From TMED109 sp002171375 (GTDB lineage Bacteria > Pseudomonadota > Alphaproteobacteria > TMED109): a stretch of DNA of 64,000 nt. Each line of letters begins with the position of its first letter. The stretch's first letter is position 1. The DNA lies in the NCBI GenBank assembly GCA_965657505.1, contig CBFHON010000003.1:1-64000 (forward strand), in the 5' to 3' direction. Shown in pieces: positions 17,410 through 26,668 of the stretch. A program made the position numbers and the translations under genes. The notes beneath the pieces were generated by a model, which saw only the letters and a program-made list of their open reading frames with translations, ran no database searches and had not been told where the DNA came from.

Positions 17410-18429
17410 TTATTTACATTCTAGTTTTTCTTTATACGTCTTTGCTCGACTTGAAATACTTAAAGGTAAATTTGTAAATTCTTTATTTAATTTTGCAAAG
17501 GTAGAGCACGCTTCTTTATTTTTATTTAAAGCATAAAGTGAAATTCCTAGTTTAAGTAATTGTGCAGAAGCTTTTGAGCCTTTTGGAAACCTTTTATATC
17601 CTTCAGCAAAATTTTGTGCAGCTTGGATATATTTTTTTCTAACATAGAATGACTCTCCCAGCCAATAGTAAGCATTACTAGTTAAGCTATGGTCTGAATA
17701 ATCTTTAATAAATTTTATAAAAGCTACTTCTGCAGCTTCATAATTACCTTTTGAAAGCATATTATACGCTCTTTGATATACATCCTTTGGTTCTTTCTCA
17801 GGTTCAGAAATTAAAATTTCTTCAGATGGTAATTTATCTTTTTGAGTATTAATAGTTTCTTTTATTATTTCATCATTACCACTTGTAGTATTTATTTTTG
17901 CCAGAACTTCTACAGAAGAGTTTTCATTTTCATTATTACTCTCAGAGTTATTCATACCAGGATAAATAGGATACTCTTTGGTTATTATTTCTTCAGTTAC
18001 TTTTTTATCAGTAATATCACTATTAATATCTGATTGGTTATTTAAGTTTTCTATTTTTACTAATAAATCAGAGTTTTGTTGAATTAAATTATTTATTTTT
18101 TCCTTTAAATAATTAAGTTCTTCAATTACTCCTTCGATTGACCTAGTTTTTTCTTCAAGTTCTAAAAGTCTTCTTTCATGGTCGGCATCAGTTCTATTCT
18201 GTTCATTAGTATTTATTTCTTGAATCTGGTTATTTGAGTTAACTTCTTTACCTTGATAAACTCTTCTTTCAAGATCATTTATCTTAGTATTTAATCCATC
18301 TAATCTATTTAATATCCTCTCATTAATATTATTAATTATTTCATCGTTATTTTGAGAATAAGATATACTTAAATTGAAAGAATTCATAATAATAAGACTT
18401 AAGGTTATATAAATAATCCTTTTATTCAT
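17410..18429 (-). CDS. cpoB: Cell division coordinator CpoB (YbgF)
   Basis: Periplasmic Tol-Pal accessory protein that coordinates outer-membrane constriction with septal peptidoglycan synthesis. Seen: a signal peptide (about residues 1-25), an N-terminal coiled coil in two parts (about 28-62 and 84-130), an acidic Ser/Asn/Glu-rich linker, then three tetratricopeptide-type repeats (about 215-335; AYNMLSKGNYEAAEVAF, AYYWLGESFYVRKKYIQAA). Length 339 aa is in the alphaproteobacterial range. It is the last Tol-Pal gene, 13 bases after pal. Confidence 0.88.
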   Translation of the reverse strand: MNKRIIYITLSLIIMNSFNLSISYSQNNDEIINNINERILNRLDGLNTKINDLERRVYQGKEVNSNNQIQEINTNEQNRTDADHERRLLELEEKTRSIEGVIEELNYLKEKINNLIQQNSDLLVKIENLNNQSDINSDITDKKVTEEIITKEYPIYPGMNNSESNNENENSSVEVLAKINTTSGNDEIIKETINTQKDKLPSEEILISEPEKEPKDVYQRAYNMLSKGNYEAAEVAFIKFIKDYSDHSLTSNAYYWLGESFYVRKKYIQAAQNFAEGYKRFPKGSKASAQLLKLGISLYALNKNKEACSTFAKLNKEFTNLPLSISSRAKTYKEKLECK

Positions 18430-18442
18430 TATTGTTTAATCT

Positions 18443-19003
18443 CTAATTACTATTAATAAATGTAATTGCTGTTCTATTTTGATTCCATGCAGTTTCATCA
18501 TGCCCTGCAACAGTAGGTTTTTCTTTTCCATAAGAAATAACTGATATTCTATTTGAACTTATACCTAATGATATTAAATAATTTTTTGCAGCAGATGCTC
18601 TTCTTTCGCCTAAGGCTAAATTATATTCTCTAGTTCCTCTTTCATCACAATGACCAGTAATAGTAATAGAAAGTTCAGAATTTCTAATTAAAAATTGATA
18701 TTGTTGTTGAAGAATTTCGGCGCTTTCATCTGAGATTGTTGATTCATCGTAGCCAAAGAAAATTCTATCACCTACTTCTATTAACTCAGCAGAAAGTTTT
18801 TCTTCTACAGTAAGTTCTACTTCATCCATCTCAATTATTTGTGCTGTATTATCAATTATCTCAATCTCTTCTGTTAAAGCATCATTTTGATCAATATTTC
18901 CTCCCTCAGCATCAAGCAACAAACTTTCCTGATCTTTATTTGTGCATGAAATAAAGTTTAATAATAAAACAGTAATTATAAAAATTTTTAGATACTTTAA
19001 CAT
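18443..19003 (-). CDS. pal: Peptidoglycan-associated lipoprotein Pal
   Basis: Outer-membrane lipoprotein that binds peptidoglycan and TolB. Seen: a short signal with lipobox FISC (lipidated Cys20), an acidic linker, and an OmpA-like domain (about residues 85-186) with TGHCDERGTREYNLALGERRA. Length 186 aa is normal. AAGGAG precedes the ATG. The 80-base spacer from tolB contains a long all-AT inverted repeat (separate entry), so pal may have extra expression control. Confidence 0.94.
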   Translation of the reverse strand: MLKYLKIFIITVLLLNFISCTNKDQESLLLDAEGGNIDQNDALTEEIEIIDNTAQIIEMDEVELTVEEKLSAELIEVGDRIFFGYDESTISDESAEILQQQYQFLIRNSELSITITGHCDERGTREYNLALGERRASAAKNYLISLGISSNRISVISYGKEKPTVAGHDETAWNQNRTAITFINSN

Positions 19004-19035
19004 TGGTACTCCTTATGTGATCAGTGTGATTTTAT

Positions 19036-19062
19036 TATATAATATTTTCTAAATATTATATA
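19036..19062. repeat. Perfect 12-bp AT-only inverted repeat between tolB and pal
   Basis: Arms 19036-19047 and 19051-19062 are exact reverse complements around a three-base loop. It lies in the tolB-pal spacer, the longest gap inside the Tol operon. There is no T tract after it on the minus strand, so it is not a standard terminator. It could be an mRNA hairpin or a protein site, or chance in AT-rich DNA. Confidence 0.6.
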
Positions 19063-19083
19063 TTAATATTTTTTTAAACTATT

Positions 19084-20469
19084 TTAATTTATATTTTTAG
19101 GGCTCCAGGCTGGATCTGAAGCATCTTCCGGAGTGTTCAGTTCTCTTTCTCTATAGCCTGTAATATCTATTACAAATAATCTAGTCTTCATGCTTCCATT
19201 TTGTTGGGGAATTTGTCTAAAAAAGCTGAGCACTCTTCCTCCAGGGGCCCAAGTTGGTCCTTCCGTTAAGTATCCTTCAGTAATTAATCTTTCTTCAGAG
19301 CCATCTGGTCTCATTAATCCAATAAAAAACCTTCCTCTGGTAAACTTGGTAAAAGCAATATAATCTCCTCTTGGTGACCATACTGGAGTAGCATAACTGC
19401 CTCTTCCAAAACTTATTCGCTTTGCATTTTTTCCATTTCTCTTCATTACATAAAGGTGTTGACCACCAGATCTATCTGAATTAAATACTATTTTTTTTCC
19501 ATCAGGCGAAAATGACGGTGAAGTATCAATAGATCTACCTTTGGTTAGTTGATTAGTTTTTTTACTTTTGAGATTCATAATATGAATATTAGTAGTACCA
19601 TTTTGTGCTAAAGACATGACTAAATCTAAACCATCAGGAGAAAACCTAGGAGCAAAAGACATACCAGGAAATTGGCCTAAAATTTCAATTTTTCCAGATA
19701 ATAAATTATACAGGTAAACACTTGGTTTTAGTCCTGCTTTTATTCCGTTATAAGAAAAAAAGGTAATTTGTTGCTGGTTAGGAGAAAATCTTGGTGTTAA
19801 TACCAAAGATTTTCCGTCTGTAAGGTATTTATGATTGCCCCCATCTTGATCCATAATAGCAAGCCTTTTAATCCTATTTTTTTGGGAGCCAGATTCTGAA
19901 ATATAAACTATCCTAGTATCAAAATAACCTTCTTCTCCGGTTAACCTTTCATATATTTTATCTGATATAATATGAGAAATTCTTCTCCAGGATTTTATAT
20001 TAGAAGATAGAGACAGTCCGAACATTCTTTTTTCACCATATACATCCCATAATTCAACACTAACACTTAATTTATCTTCAGTTTTTTTTATAATTTTTCC
20101 TGATATAAGTGCTTGAGCATCAATAATTCTCCAGTCTCTAAATTTAGGGCGAGCATTTAATTGATCAGGATTTTGCATATAAGCATCTCTATCTAATAAC
20201 TTAAATAATCCTGAGTTAATTAAATTATTTGCAATTAAGTTTGGAATATTTTTATGTAAATTTAACTCCTTTAAATTTTCTTCAGTGGAAAAATAGGATA
20301 TAGCAATAGGCATCGCCTGAATATTTCCACCCATTATGTCAATTTGTAGGGGTTTATCTGCTGATTGAGATATGCTAGGCAAAGAAGTTAAGATAAATGA
20401 TATTGATATGAAAAAAAATATAACAAATTTTGAAAAACATTTTCTAATTTTATTCAATTTAATCTCCAA
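19084..20469 (-). CDS. tolB: Tol-Pal system protein TolB
   Basis: Periplasmic component of the Tol-Pal system that binds Pal and is displaced by TolA. Seen: signal peptide (about 15-36), N-terminal alpha/beta domain (about 45-190) and a C-terminal beta-propeller with repeated PxFSPDG-type blades (TPRFSPNQQQI, APRFSPDGLDL, SPSFSPDGKKI, TPVWSPRGDYI, GPTWAPGGRVL). Length 461 aa is typical. It follows tolA by 15 bases. Confidence 0.95.
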   Translation of the reverse strand: MEIKLNKIRKCFSKFVIFFFISISFILTSLPSISQSADKPLQIDIMGGNIQAMPIAISYFSTEENLKELNLHKNIPNLIANNLINSGLFKLLDRDAYMQNPDQLNARPKFRDWRIIDAQALISGKIIKKTEDKLSVSVELWDVYGEKRMFGLSLSSNIKSWRRISHIISDKIYERLTGEEGYFDTRIVYISESGSQKNRIKRLAIMDQDGGNHKYLTDGKSLVLTPRFSPNQQQITFFSYNGIKAGLKPSVYLYNLLSGKIEILGQFPGMSFAPRFSPDGLDLVMSLAQNGTTNIHIMNLKSKKTNQLTKGRSIDTSPSFSPDGKKIVFNSDRSGGQHLYVMKRNGKNAKRISFGRGSYATPVWSPRGDYIAFTKFTRGRFFIGLMRPDGSEERLITEGYLTEGPTWAPGGRVLSFFRQIPQQNGSMKTRLFVIDITGYRERELNTPEDASDPAWSPKNIN

Positions 20470-20484
20470 TAAATAGTATTTTAT

Positions 20485-21294
20485 TTATGTTTGGTAAGGT
20501 GTAAAGCTAATATCTATTATTTTCCATAAATTATATTCTTCTTCTGGTAGTTTAGTGAATTTACCTAATTTTCTTATAGCTCGTTGTGCTGCTTCCACAT
20601 AAGGTAAATAAGTTGGATCTTCTTTAGCTCTTCTTATAGAGTTTTTATTTACTATAGTTTTATTTATGGTTCCGTCTGGCCTTACATATATTCTTAATTG
20701 AACCGTAATATCATTTAAAACTTTTAAGTCTGGCGCAGGAGGTAAAGTATAATTTTCTTTAATTTGGTTATAAATTTTACCTACAATCATTTTCTGCATA
20801 TTCTTAATTTGTTGTGGTGATTTTGAATTTTTCTGCTTTGGTTTATTTAAAGCCTTATTCTCAGGTTTTATGGGTTGATCTTCATATTTTGCTAAATTTT
20901 TCAACATATCATCAAAAACTTCATCGTTATTTTCTTTTTTAGCAGTCTCAATTTTTTTCTTAATTTCAGTCTCTTTTATTTTAAATTCAGGTTTTTTTTG
21001 TGGTGGTTTAGCTTTTATAATTTCAGCTTTCGGTTCAGGGTTCTCTTTCTTAATTATTGGCTTTTGTTTTGGAGGTTGAGGCTTAAATTTAATTGTTTTG
21101 GTTTCTTTTATTTTTTTTTCTGGCTTTTTATTTTCCTTAGTTTCTTCAGAAATTGTCTTTTCATTAGTTTCCTCATTAATTATTTCAACAGAGATATAGT
21201 CTATTTCTTTAGTTTTTATTTCTGGTAATGTTATAGATATGAGAATAAAGACTAATATATGAATTGATAAAGATGAATAAAAAGCTTTTTTCAA
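20485..21294 (-). CDS. tolA: Tol-Pal system protein TolA
   Basis: Inner-membrane protein that spans the periplasm and transmits TolQR proton-motive work to Pal and TolB. Seen: one N-terminal transmembrane segment (about residues 7-24), a long Lys/Glu/Pro-rich stretch (about 40-170) forming the extended domain, and a C-terminal TonB/TolA-like domain (about 175-269; LRIYVRPDGTINKTIV). At 269 aa it is short compared with the E. coli protein but common for alphaproteobacteria. The low-complexity part is poorly conserved; identity rests on layout and position. Confidence 0.9.
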   Translation of the reverse strand: MKKAFYSSLSIHILVFILISITLPEIKTKEIDYISVEIINEETNEKTISEETKENKKPEKKIKETKTIKFKPQPPKQKPIIKKENPEPKAEIIKAKPPQKKPEFKIKETEIKKKIETAKKENNDEVFDDMLKNLAKYEDQPIKPENKALNKPKQKNSKSPQQIKNMQKMIVGKIYNQIKENYTLPPAPDLKVLNDITVQLRIYVRPDGTINKTIVNKNSIRRAKEDPTYLPYVEAAQRAIRKLGKFTKLPEEEYNLWKIIDISFTPYQT

Positions 21295-21297
21295 TTT

Positions 21298-21723
21298 TTA
21301 TTTTTCAATTTTCTGTTTAGTTAATAATGCAACCTTATTATAACCTGCTTTTTTTATTCTGCTCATTAAAACCATAACTTCACCATAAGGTAATAGTTCA
21401 TCTGCCCGAATAAAGATTCTTGATTCTTTGTTTAAATTTGCTATTGCTTTTAATTTTATTTCTAATGCTTCTGCTTTAATTATACTATCACCAATAAATA
21501 TTTCTTTATTTTTATTAATAGTTATAGTTAGAGGTTCATCTTGACCAGAAATAGCTTCTGAGTCCGTTACAGGGAGGTCTACTGATACTCCAGAGGTCAT
21601 TAATGGAGCAGTAATCATAAATATAATTAACAAAACAAGCATAACATCCACTAAAGGAGTAACATTTATTTCTGACATTGGCTTATTTTGAAAGCCTCTT
21701 GTGTTTTTATTTTCTACATTCAT
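21298..21723 (-). CDS. tolR: Tol-Pal system protein TolR
   Basis: Proton-channel subunit of the ExbD/TolR family. Seen: cytoplasmic N-terminus, NVTPLVDVMLVLLIIFMITAPL (transmembrane segment about 19-40) with the proton-carrying Asp in VDVMLVL, and a periplasmic domain of about 95 residues. Length 141 aa is normal. Its ATG overlaps the tolQ stop by four bases, and tolA starts three bases downstream. Confidence 0.95.
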   Translation of the reverse strand: MNVENKNTRGFQNKPMSEINVTPLVDVMLVLLIIFMITAPLMTSGVSVDLPVTDSEAISGQDEPLTITINKNKEIFIGDSIIKAEALEIKLKAIANLNKESRIFIRADELLPYGEVMVLMSRIKKAGYNKVALLTKQKIEK

Positions 21724-22439
21724 TTTTCTAAGTTCTGTTCTGATAAATGACGAGATAGTAATGCTTCAAACTCACTTGCAAAATTTTGCAGTCTAAGCGC
21801 ATAAGTATTAAGGTTATTAGATAATTTATTATATGCAATAACAGCAGGAATTGCAGCTACTAAACCTAAAGCAGTAGCTAATAATGCTTCTGCTATTCCA
21901 GGAGCCACAACTGCAAGAGACGTATCTTTACTTAAAGCAATAGATTGAAAGCTATTCATAATTCCCCAAACTGTTCCAAATAAACCTATAAATGGCGCTG
22001 TAGAACCAACTGTAGCTAAAAAGCCAATATTTTTTTCTATATTCTCTAATTCTCTTGTAACGGCGACATTCATTACTTGGTGAATTCTTTCTTGGAGTCC
22101 TGCTTGTATATTTTGGTTAGATAAAGAATTATTTTTACTTGCTCGAGTCCATTCATACATACCTGCAACAAAAACTACGGATAAAGGATGTAGAGGACTT
22201 TTTTCTTCCTCTTTATATAAGTCTTCTAGTGACTCACCTGACCAAAATGCATCTTCAAATAATTGAGCTTTTCTTTTAAGAGAAAAAAACTTTCTTGTTT
22301 TTTCAATAATTATTGACCAAGACCATATACTAGCCAAAAGTAAAATAAGCATAACAATTTTTACAACTGCATCCGCTTGCAATACTAGACCCCAAAATGA
22401 TACGTCTAGTGGTGCGTTAGCTATTAGCTCATTTTCCAT
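21720..22439 (-). CDS. tolQ: Tol-Pal system protein TolQ
   Basis: ExbB/TolQ/MotA-family inner-membrane subunit that forms the proton channel with TolR. Seen: first transmembrane helix at about 22-42, a cytoplasmic loop with RIHQVMNVAVTRELE, and two further helices (about 137-160 and 180-202) carrying GLFGTVWGIMNSF and GIAEALLATALGLVAAIPA signatures. Length 239 aa is normal. It heads the tolQRAB-pal-cpoB set, 18 bases after ybgC. Confidence 0.95.
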   Translation of the reverse strand: MENELIANAPLDVSFWGLVLQADAVVKIVMLILLLASIWSWSIIIEKTRKFFSLKRKAQLFEDAFWSGESLEDLYKEEEKSPLHPLSVVFVAGMYEWTRASKNNSLSNQNIQAGLQERIHQVMNVAVTRELENIEKNIGFLATVGSTAPFIGLFGTVWGIMNSFQSIALSKDTSLAVVAPGIAEALLATALGLVAAIPAVIAYNKLSNNLNTYALRLQNFASEFEALLSRHLSEQNLEK

Positions 22440-22457
22440 ATATTGCTCCTTAATAGT

Positions 22458-22883
22458 TCATGTAGTATTTAATATATTTAATACAAATTTAGGCAGACGG
22501 CTAGGTTTTCCTTCTAGGTTTACAGAACCTAATGTAACATTAATTTTTGCCAATAATTTTTTTTTATTAAATATACTTTGTTCCATTATAATTTTAGCAG
22601 AAGATATTTGTATTATTAAGCTTTTGATATTTAATAAGTCATCTAATTTAGCAGAAGCATAATATTCAATAAATAAATTTTTTACTATGAATTGAATATT
22701 AAAATCTATTTTTAATTTTTCTTGTTCTATTTTATATTTTCTTAACATCTCTGTTCTTGATCTTTCCGCATATTTTAAATAATTTGCATGGTAAACAACT
22801 CCACCAGAATCAGTATCTTCATAATAAACTCTTATTGTATTATTAAAATTAAATATTGATATTTTATTAGTTTTTTGTGGCAT
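22458..22883 (-). CDS. ybgC: Acyl-CoA thioesterase YbgC
   Basis: Hotdog-fold thioesterase of the Tol-Pal-associated YbgC family, hydrolysing short acyl-CoA or acyl-ACP at the cytoplasmic membrane side. Seen: YYEDTDSGGVVYHANYLKYAERSR (about residues 19-42), with the catalytic Asp in DTDSGG and the conserved Tyr-His-x-Asn-Tyr-x-x-Tyr block. Length 141 aa is normal. Position between ruvB and tolQ is the conserved arrangement. Confidence 0.92.
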   Translation of the reverse strand: MPQKTNKISIFNFNNTIRVYYEDTDSGGVVYHANYLKYAERSRTEMLRKYKIEQEKLKIDFNIQFIVKNLFIEYYASAKLDDLLNIKSLIIQISSAKIIMEQSIFNKKKLLAKINVTLGSVNLEGKPSRLPKFVLNILNTT

Positions 22884-22888
22884 TTCTA

Positions 22889-23893
22889 TTATTTTTTAAA
22901 CAAATTTTCCAAGGCTATTTTTGTTGCTACTCTGCCTCTTGGAGTTTTTTGAAGAAAGCCTTTCTGTATTAAATAAGGCTCGATTACATCCTCAATAGAG
23001 TCTTTTTGTTCTCCCATTTGAGCTGCTAATGTTTCTAAACCTACTGGGCCTCCATTATGATCATTAATCAGATGATTTAAATAATTTTGATCCATTTTGT
23101 CTAGTCCATTTTTATCTACACCTAATTGCAATAGAGCTTCATCAGCAACATCTTTTTTAACTTCTATGTTCTCTTTATTTAAAGATGTAATAATATCTCT
23201 TAATCTTCTAACTAACCTACTTGCTACTCGAGGCGTACCTCTTGATCTTTGAGCAATTTCTAATGCTGCTTCATCATCAATTTTAATATTTAATAAGTTT
23301 GATGATCTTAAAACAATTTCTTTCATATCTTCATTTTCATAAAACTCTAATCTTGCGGGTATTCCAAAACGATCTCTTAAAGGATTAGATAATAATCCTG
23401 CCCTTGTAGTTGCACCAATTAATGTAAATGGTTGTAAGTCTATTTTTACCGATCTTGCTGAGGGGCCTTCTCCAATCATAATATCTAAATGAAGGTCTTC
23501 CATAGCAGGATAAAGTATTTCCTCTACTGTATTATTTAATCTATGTATTTCGTCTATAAATAAAATATCATTTTTTTCAAGGCTTGTAAGTAAAGCCGCT
23601 AAATCTCCAGGTCTCTGTATTATAGGTCCTGAAGTAGACCTAAAATTAACATTTAGTTCATTTGAAATTATTTTTGCTAGAGTAGTCTTACCTAAACCTG
23701 GCGGACCATATAGTAATACATGGTCTAATGCTTCTTTTCTTTTTTTTGTGGCTTGCATAAAAATATTTAGATTATTACATAAAGTATTTTGTCCTATAAA
23801 TTCAGTTAAATTTTGTGGCCTTAAGTTAATATCCTTATGATCTCTTATTGTATTAGCCACTGGACTATTATTTTTTTCATTTTCTATATTCAT
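22889..23893 (-). CDS. ruvB: Holliday junction branch migration helicase RuvB
   Basis: AAA motor that drives branch migration with RuvA. Seen: LRPQNLTEFIGQ, Walker A GPPGLGKT at 63-70, Walker B ILFIDEIHRL, the family block ATTRAGLLSNPLRDRFG, and a C-terminal winged helix (GFLQKTPRGRVAT). Length 334 aa is standard. It overlaps ruvA by four bases and precedes ybgC by five. Confidence 0.96.
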   Translation of the reverse strand: MNIENEKNNSPVANTIRDHKDINLRPQNLTEFIGQNTLCNNLNIFMQATKKRKEALDHVLLYGPPGLGKTTLAKIISNELNVNFRSTSGPIIQRPGDLAALLTSLEKNDILFIDEIHRLNNTVEEILYPAMEDLHLDIMIGEGPSARSVKIDLQPFTLIGATTRAGLLSNPLRDRFGIPARLEFYENEDMKEIVLRSSNLLNIKIDDEAALEIAQRSRGTPRVASRLVRRLRDIITSLNKENIEVKKDVADEALLQLGVDKNGLDKMDQNYLNHLINDHNGGPVGLETLAAQMGEQKDSIEDVIEPYLIQKGFLQKTPRGRVATKIALENLFKK

Positions 23894-24486
23894 TTTCTTT
23901 TCTCAGAAATAATTTTAAGGGCTATTTGTAACATATCTTCTACTTTTTTACTTTTATCATCGTTGCTTAATTTTGATATCACTTCATATGCTTCATGGTG
24001 ACCATAACCTAAGCCTATGAGACCACTTATAAGGTCTTGAATATTACTATTTTGTTTTGGTTTTGACATTGATTGAATAGATATATTAAGAGTTTTGTCT
24101 TTTAACTCAGAACATATTCTCAATGCTCCTTTATTACCTATTCCTGGAATTCTTGTTAATAATGTTTTATCTTCAGATAAAATTGCCATTTCTAATTCTT
24201 CTGGAGTCATTATAGATAACCCTTTTATTGCTGTTTTAGCTCCTACACCCTGTACTTTTAATAATAAATCAAACCAATATTTTTCATTTTCTTCTTTAAA
24301 TCCATATAAAGTTATTTGATCTTCTCTAACTATAGTTTGAATTAAAATTTCATCTAATTGTCCTTTTGTTGACAATTTATTTATAACTTTGCTAGAGCAA
24401 TAAACTAGATAGCCAACACCAGAGACGTCGATAATAATATAGTCTTCTCCAATTTGATCTATAATACCTCTTAGTTTAGCAATCAT
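23890..24486 (-). CDS. ruvA: Holliday junction DNA helicase RuvA
   Basis: Tetrameric protein that binds four-way junctions and loads RuvB. Seen: N-terminal OB-fold (MIAKLRGIIDQIGEDYIIIDV), helix-hairpin-helix pair in the centre (LLKVQGVGAKTAIKGLS and LLTRIPGIGNKGALRI), and a C-terminal RuvB-binding domain (about 150-198; LISGLIGLGYGHHEAYEVI). Length 198 aa is normal. It starts four bases after ruvC. Confidence 0.95.
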   Translation of the reverse strand: MIAKLRGIIDQIGEDYIIIDVSGVGYLVYCSSKVINKLSTKGQLDEILIQTIVREDQITLYGFKEENEKYWFDLLLKVQGVGAKTAIKGLSIMTPEELEMAILSEDKTLLTRIPGIGNKGALRICSELKDKTLNISIQSMSKPKQNSNIQDLISGLIGLGYGHHEAYEVISKLSNDDKSKKVEDMLQIALKIISEKRK

Positions 24487-24490
24487 TCAA

Positions 24491-24985
24491 TTATACTCTT
24501 TCAACATTATGTAATTTAGATTGTGAAAAAAATATATGACAAATTGCAACAGCTAACGCATCAGATTCATCTTCAGTTTTTATTTTACAACCTGGTAAAA
24601 GAATTTTAACCATTGATTCTACTTGATCTTTCTTTGCTCTTCCTGAGCCAGTAAGTGATTGTTTTACTCTAGTTGGAGCGTATTCAAAAACTTTAAGACC
24701 TTTTATAGAGCAAGTTGCTATAGCTGTTCCTCTAGCCATACCTAATTTTAGAGTGGATTGCCCATTCATATTAACAAAAACCTCTTCTACAGCCGCAACG
24801 CTAGGATTAAATTCATGAATAATTTCATTTAATTCATTATGGATTATTTTTAATCTTTCTGAAATACAAAGGGAGTTTTTGGGTGAAACGTTTCCACTTG
24901 CAATCCATGATATAATATCATCTTTTGTATTTATTATACCCCATCCTGTATGACGTAACCCAGGGTCTAAACCTAAAAGACGCAT
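24491..24985 (-). CDS. ruvC: Holliday junction resolvase RuvC
   Basis: Endonuclease that resolves Holliday junctions symmetrically. Seen: RNase H-like fold with the acidic residues Asp7 (LLGLDPGLRHTGWG), Glu in AAVEEVFVN (about 66-67), and the C-terminal ESDALAVAICH pair (about 139-142). Length 164 aa is normal. It is the first gene of ruvCAB, 21 bases downstream of yebC. Confidence 0.95.
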   Translation of the reverse strand: MRLLGLDPGLRHTGWGIINTKDDIISWIASGNVSPKNSLCISERLKIIHNELNEIIHEFNPSVAAVEEVFVNMNGQSTLKLGMARGTAIATCSIKGLKVFEYAPTRVKQSLTGSGRAKKDQVESMVKILLPGCKIKTEDESDALAVAICHIFFSQSKLHNVERV

Positions 24986-25006
24986 TTTAATTTTTCCTAT
25001 TCATAA

Positions 25007-25759
25007 TTAGTTATTTTTTATCTTATCCATAACCTCTTCAGAAACATCTAAATTTGTGTAAACCGTCTGAACATCATCGTTGTCTTCTAATATATCAATA
25101 AATTTTAGTATCTTCTCTGCTTGCTCTTCATTGATGGGTTGTAAATTTTGCGGAACCCATTCTAATTTGGCACTGATAGGATCTCCTATTTTATCTGTTA
25201 ATGTATCTCTAACTTTTCCGAATTCTTCAGCAACACAAATAGCAGTATGTTCATTTTTTTCAGAAATAATATCTTCTGCTCCCGCATCTGCTGCTTGCTC
25301 AAAAAAAGTATCTTCATCAAATTTTTCATTATTAAATTTGATCACGCCTTTTCTTTTAAAAACAAACCCTAAGCTTCCTGTTTCTCCCAGGGAACCTCCA
25401 TTTTTACTAAAGGCTGAACGAATTTCTGATGCAGTTCTATTTCTATTATCAGTGAGCACATCAATTATAACAGCCACACTTCCAGGACCATAACCTTCAT
25501 AACGTATTTCTTCATATACAGCATCATCATTGCCTCCTATAGCTTTTTGAACAGCTTTTTCTATTCTATCCTTTGGCATATTTTCTGCCCTAGCGCTTAT
25601 AATAGCATTTCTTAATCTAGGGTTTTTTTCTGCTTCAGGAATACCTGTCTTTGCCGCCACAGTTATCTCTCTTGCCATTTTAGAAAATAATTTAGCTCTT
25701 TTAGCGTCCTGTGCTCCTTTTCTATATTGTATATTTTTAAATTTTGAATGTCCTGCCAT
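25007..25759 (-). CDS. YebC/PmpR family protein (TACO1-like)
   Basis: YebC-family protein, annotated as a DNA-binding regulator and, more recently in the wider family, as a ribosome-associated factor helping translation of difficult stretches. Seen: MAGHSKFKNIQYRKGAQDAKR start, the MPKDRIEKAVQKA block, YEGYGPGSVAVIIDVLTDNRNRT, and the ALEWVPQN-like segment (KLEWVPQNLQPI). Length 250 aa is standard. Position directly before ruvCAB is conserved across proteobacteria. Confidence 0.93.
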   Translation of the reverse strand: MAGHSKFKNIQYRKGAQDAKRAKLFSKMAREITVAAKTGIPEAEKNPRLRNAIISARAENMPKDRIEKAVQKAIGGNDDAVYEEIRYEGYGPGSVAVIIDVLTDNRNRTASEIRSAFSKNGGSLGETGSLGFVFKRKGVIKFNNEKFDEDTFFEQAADAGAEDIISEKNEHTAICVAEEFGKVRDTLTDKIGDPISAKLEWVPQNLQPINEEQAEKILKFIDILEDNDDVQTVYTNLDVSEEVMDKIKNN

Positions 25760-25824
25760 ATTACTCTCAATACTTTAATATTTATATTTATTATACTTAC
25801 TTTTAATAAATATAAATTATATTT

Positions 25825-26643
25825 TTATATTTTTTCTGGATATCTATTAATTAGATGTGGACCTTTAATTATTGGTTCTATATGAACAGCCATTCCATCT
25901 GTATCATTAATGCAAACAAAAACTCCGCATAATGTTGCCTCACCTGAACTAACGTTGATTCTTCCAGTTGGCATTTTATGCTTAAATCTGGCAACCCAAC
26001 CTTCTTTTTCTCCTCCTATTACAGAATCATAATCTCCACACATTCCTGCATCTGATTGAAAAGCTGTACCATTTTCTAGTATTTGAGCATCTAATGTAGG
26101 TATGTGAGTATGTGTACCTATAATAAAACTTACTATTCCATCAAAAGTATGACCTATGGCCATTTTTTCAGAACTTGCTTCGCCATGAACGTCAATAATT
26201 ATAGCTGAAACATTTTCACCTATTTTATAGTTATCTAATATATTATAAATTGTCTCGATGGGATCATTTAGTGGGTCCATAAAAAGTCTAGCCATAACAT
26301 TTATTACTAATACTTTTCTGTCCATTGCATCTTTATATATTACAAACCCTTTACCTGGGACGCTTTGTGGAAAATTATGAGGCCTCAAAATATAATTATC
26401 TTTACTTATGTAAGGGATAATTTCTTTTTGATCCCATACATGATTTCCTGTAGTTATTACATTTACTCCCAATTCATAAAATTCTTCACAAATTTTTGGA
26501 GTTATTCCAAATCCTCCTGCAGCATTTTCGCCATTTACAATTACTGTGTCTATCTGAAGATCTCTTTTGAGTTGTGGTAATTGATTTTTTAATACTTGTC
26601 TCCCCGATTTTCCCATAACGTCACCTAAAAACAAAATATTCAT
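25825..26643 (-). CDS. YmdB-type calcineurin-like metallophosphoesterase
   Basis: Cytoplasmic dimetal phosphodiesterase of the TIGR00282/YmdB family; the Bacillus member hydrolyses cyclic nucleotides and affects RNA turnover and biofilm choice. Seen: GDVMGKSGR with metal-binding Asp (residue 7), NGENAAGG, TTGNHVWDQKE, DVHGEASSEK and GTHTHIPT, which supply the remaining metal ligands. Length 272 aa is typical. It lies 25 bases after ygfA and shares its strand. The in-vivo substrate here is unknown. Confidence 0.9.
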   Translation of the reverse strand: MNILFLGDVMGKSGRQVLKNQLPQLKRDLQIDTVIVNGENAAGGFGITPKICEEFYELGVNVITTGNHVWDQKEIIPYISKDNYILRPHNFPQSVPGKGFVIYKDAMDRKVLVINVMARLFMDPLNDPIETIYNILDNYKIGENVSAIIIDVHGEASSEKMAIGHTFDGIVSFIIGTHTHIPTLDAQILENGTAFQSDAGMCGDYDSVIGGEKEGWVARFKHKMPTGRINVSSGEATLCGVFVCINDTDGMAVHIEPIIKGPHLINRYPEKI

Positions 26644-26668
26644 TGAGTATTCCTTAATAGTTGCAAGT

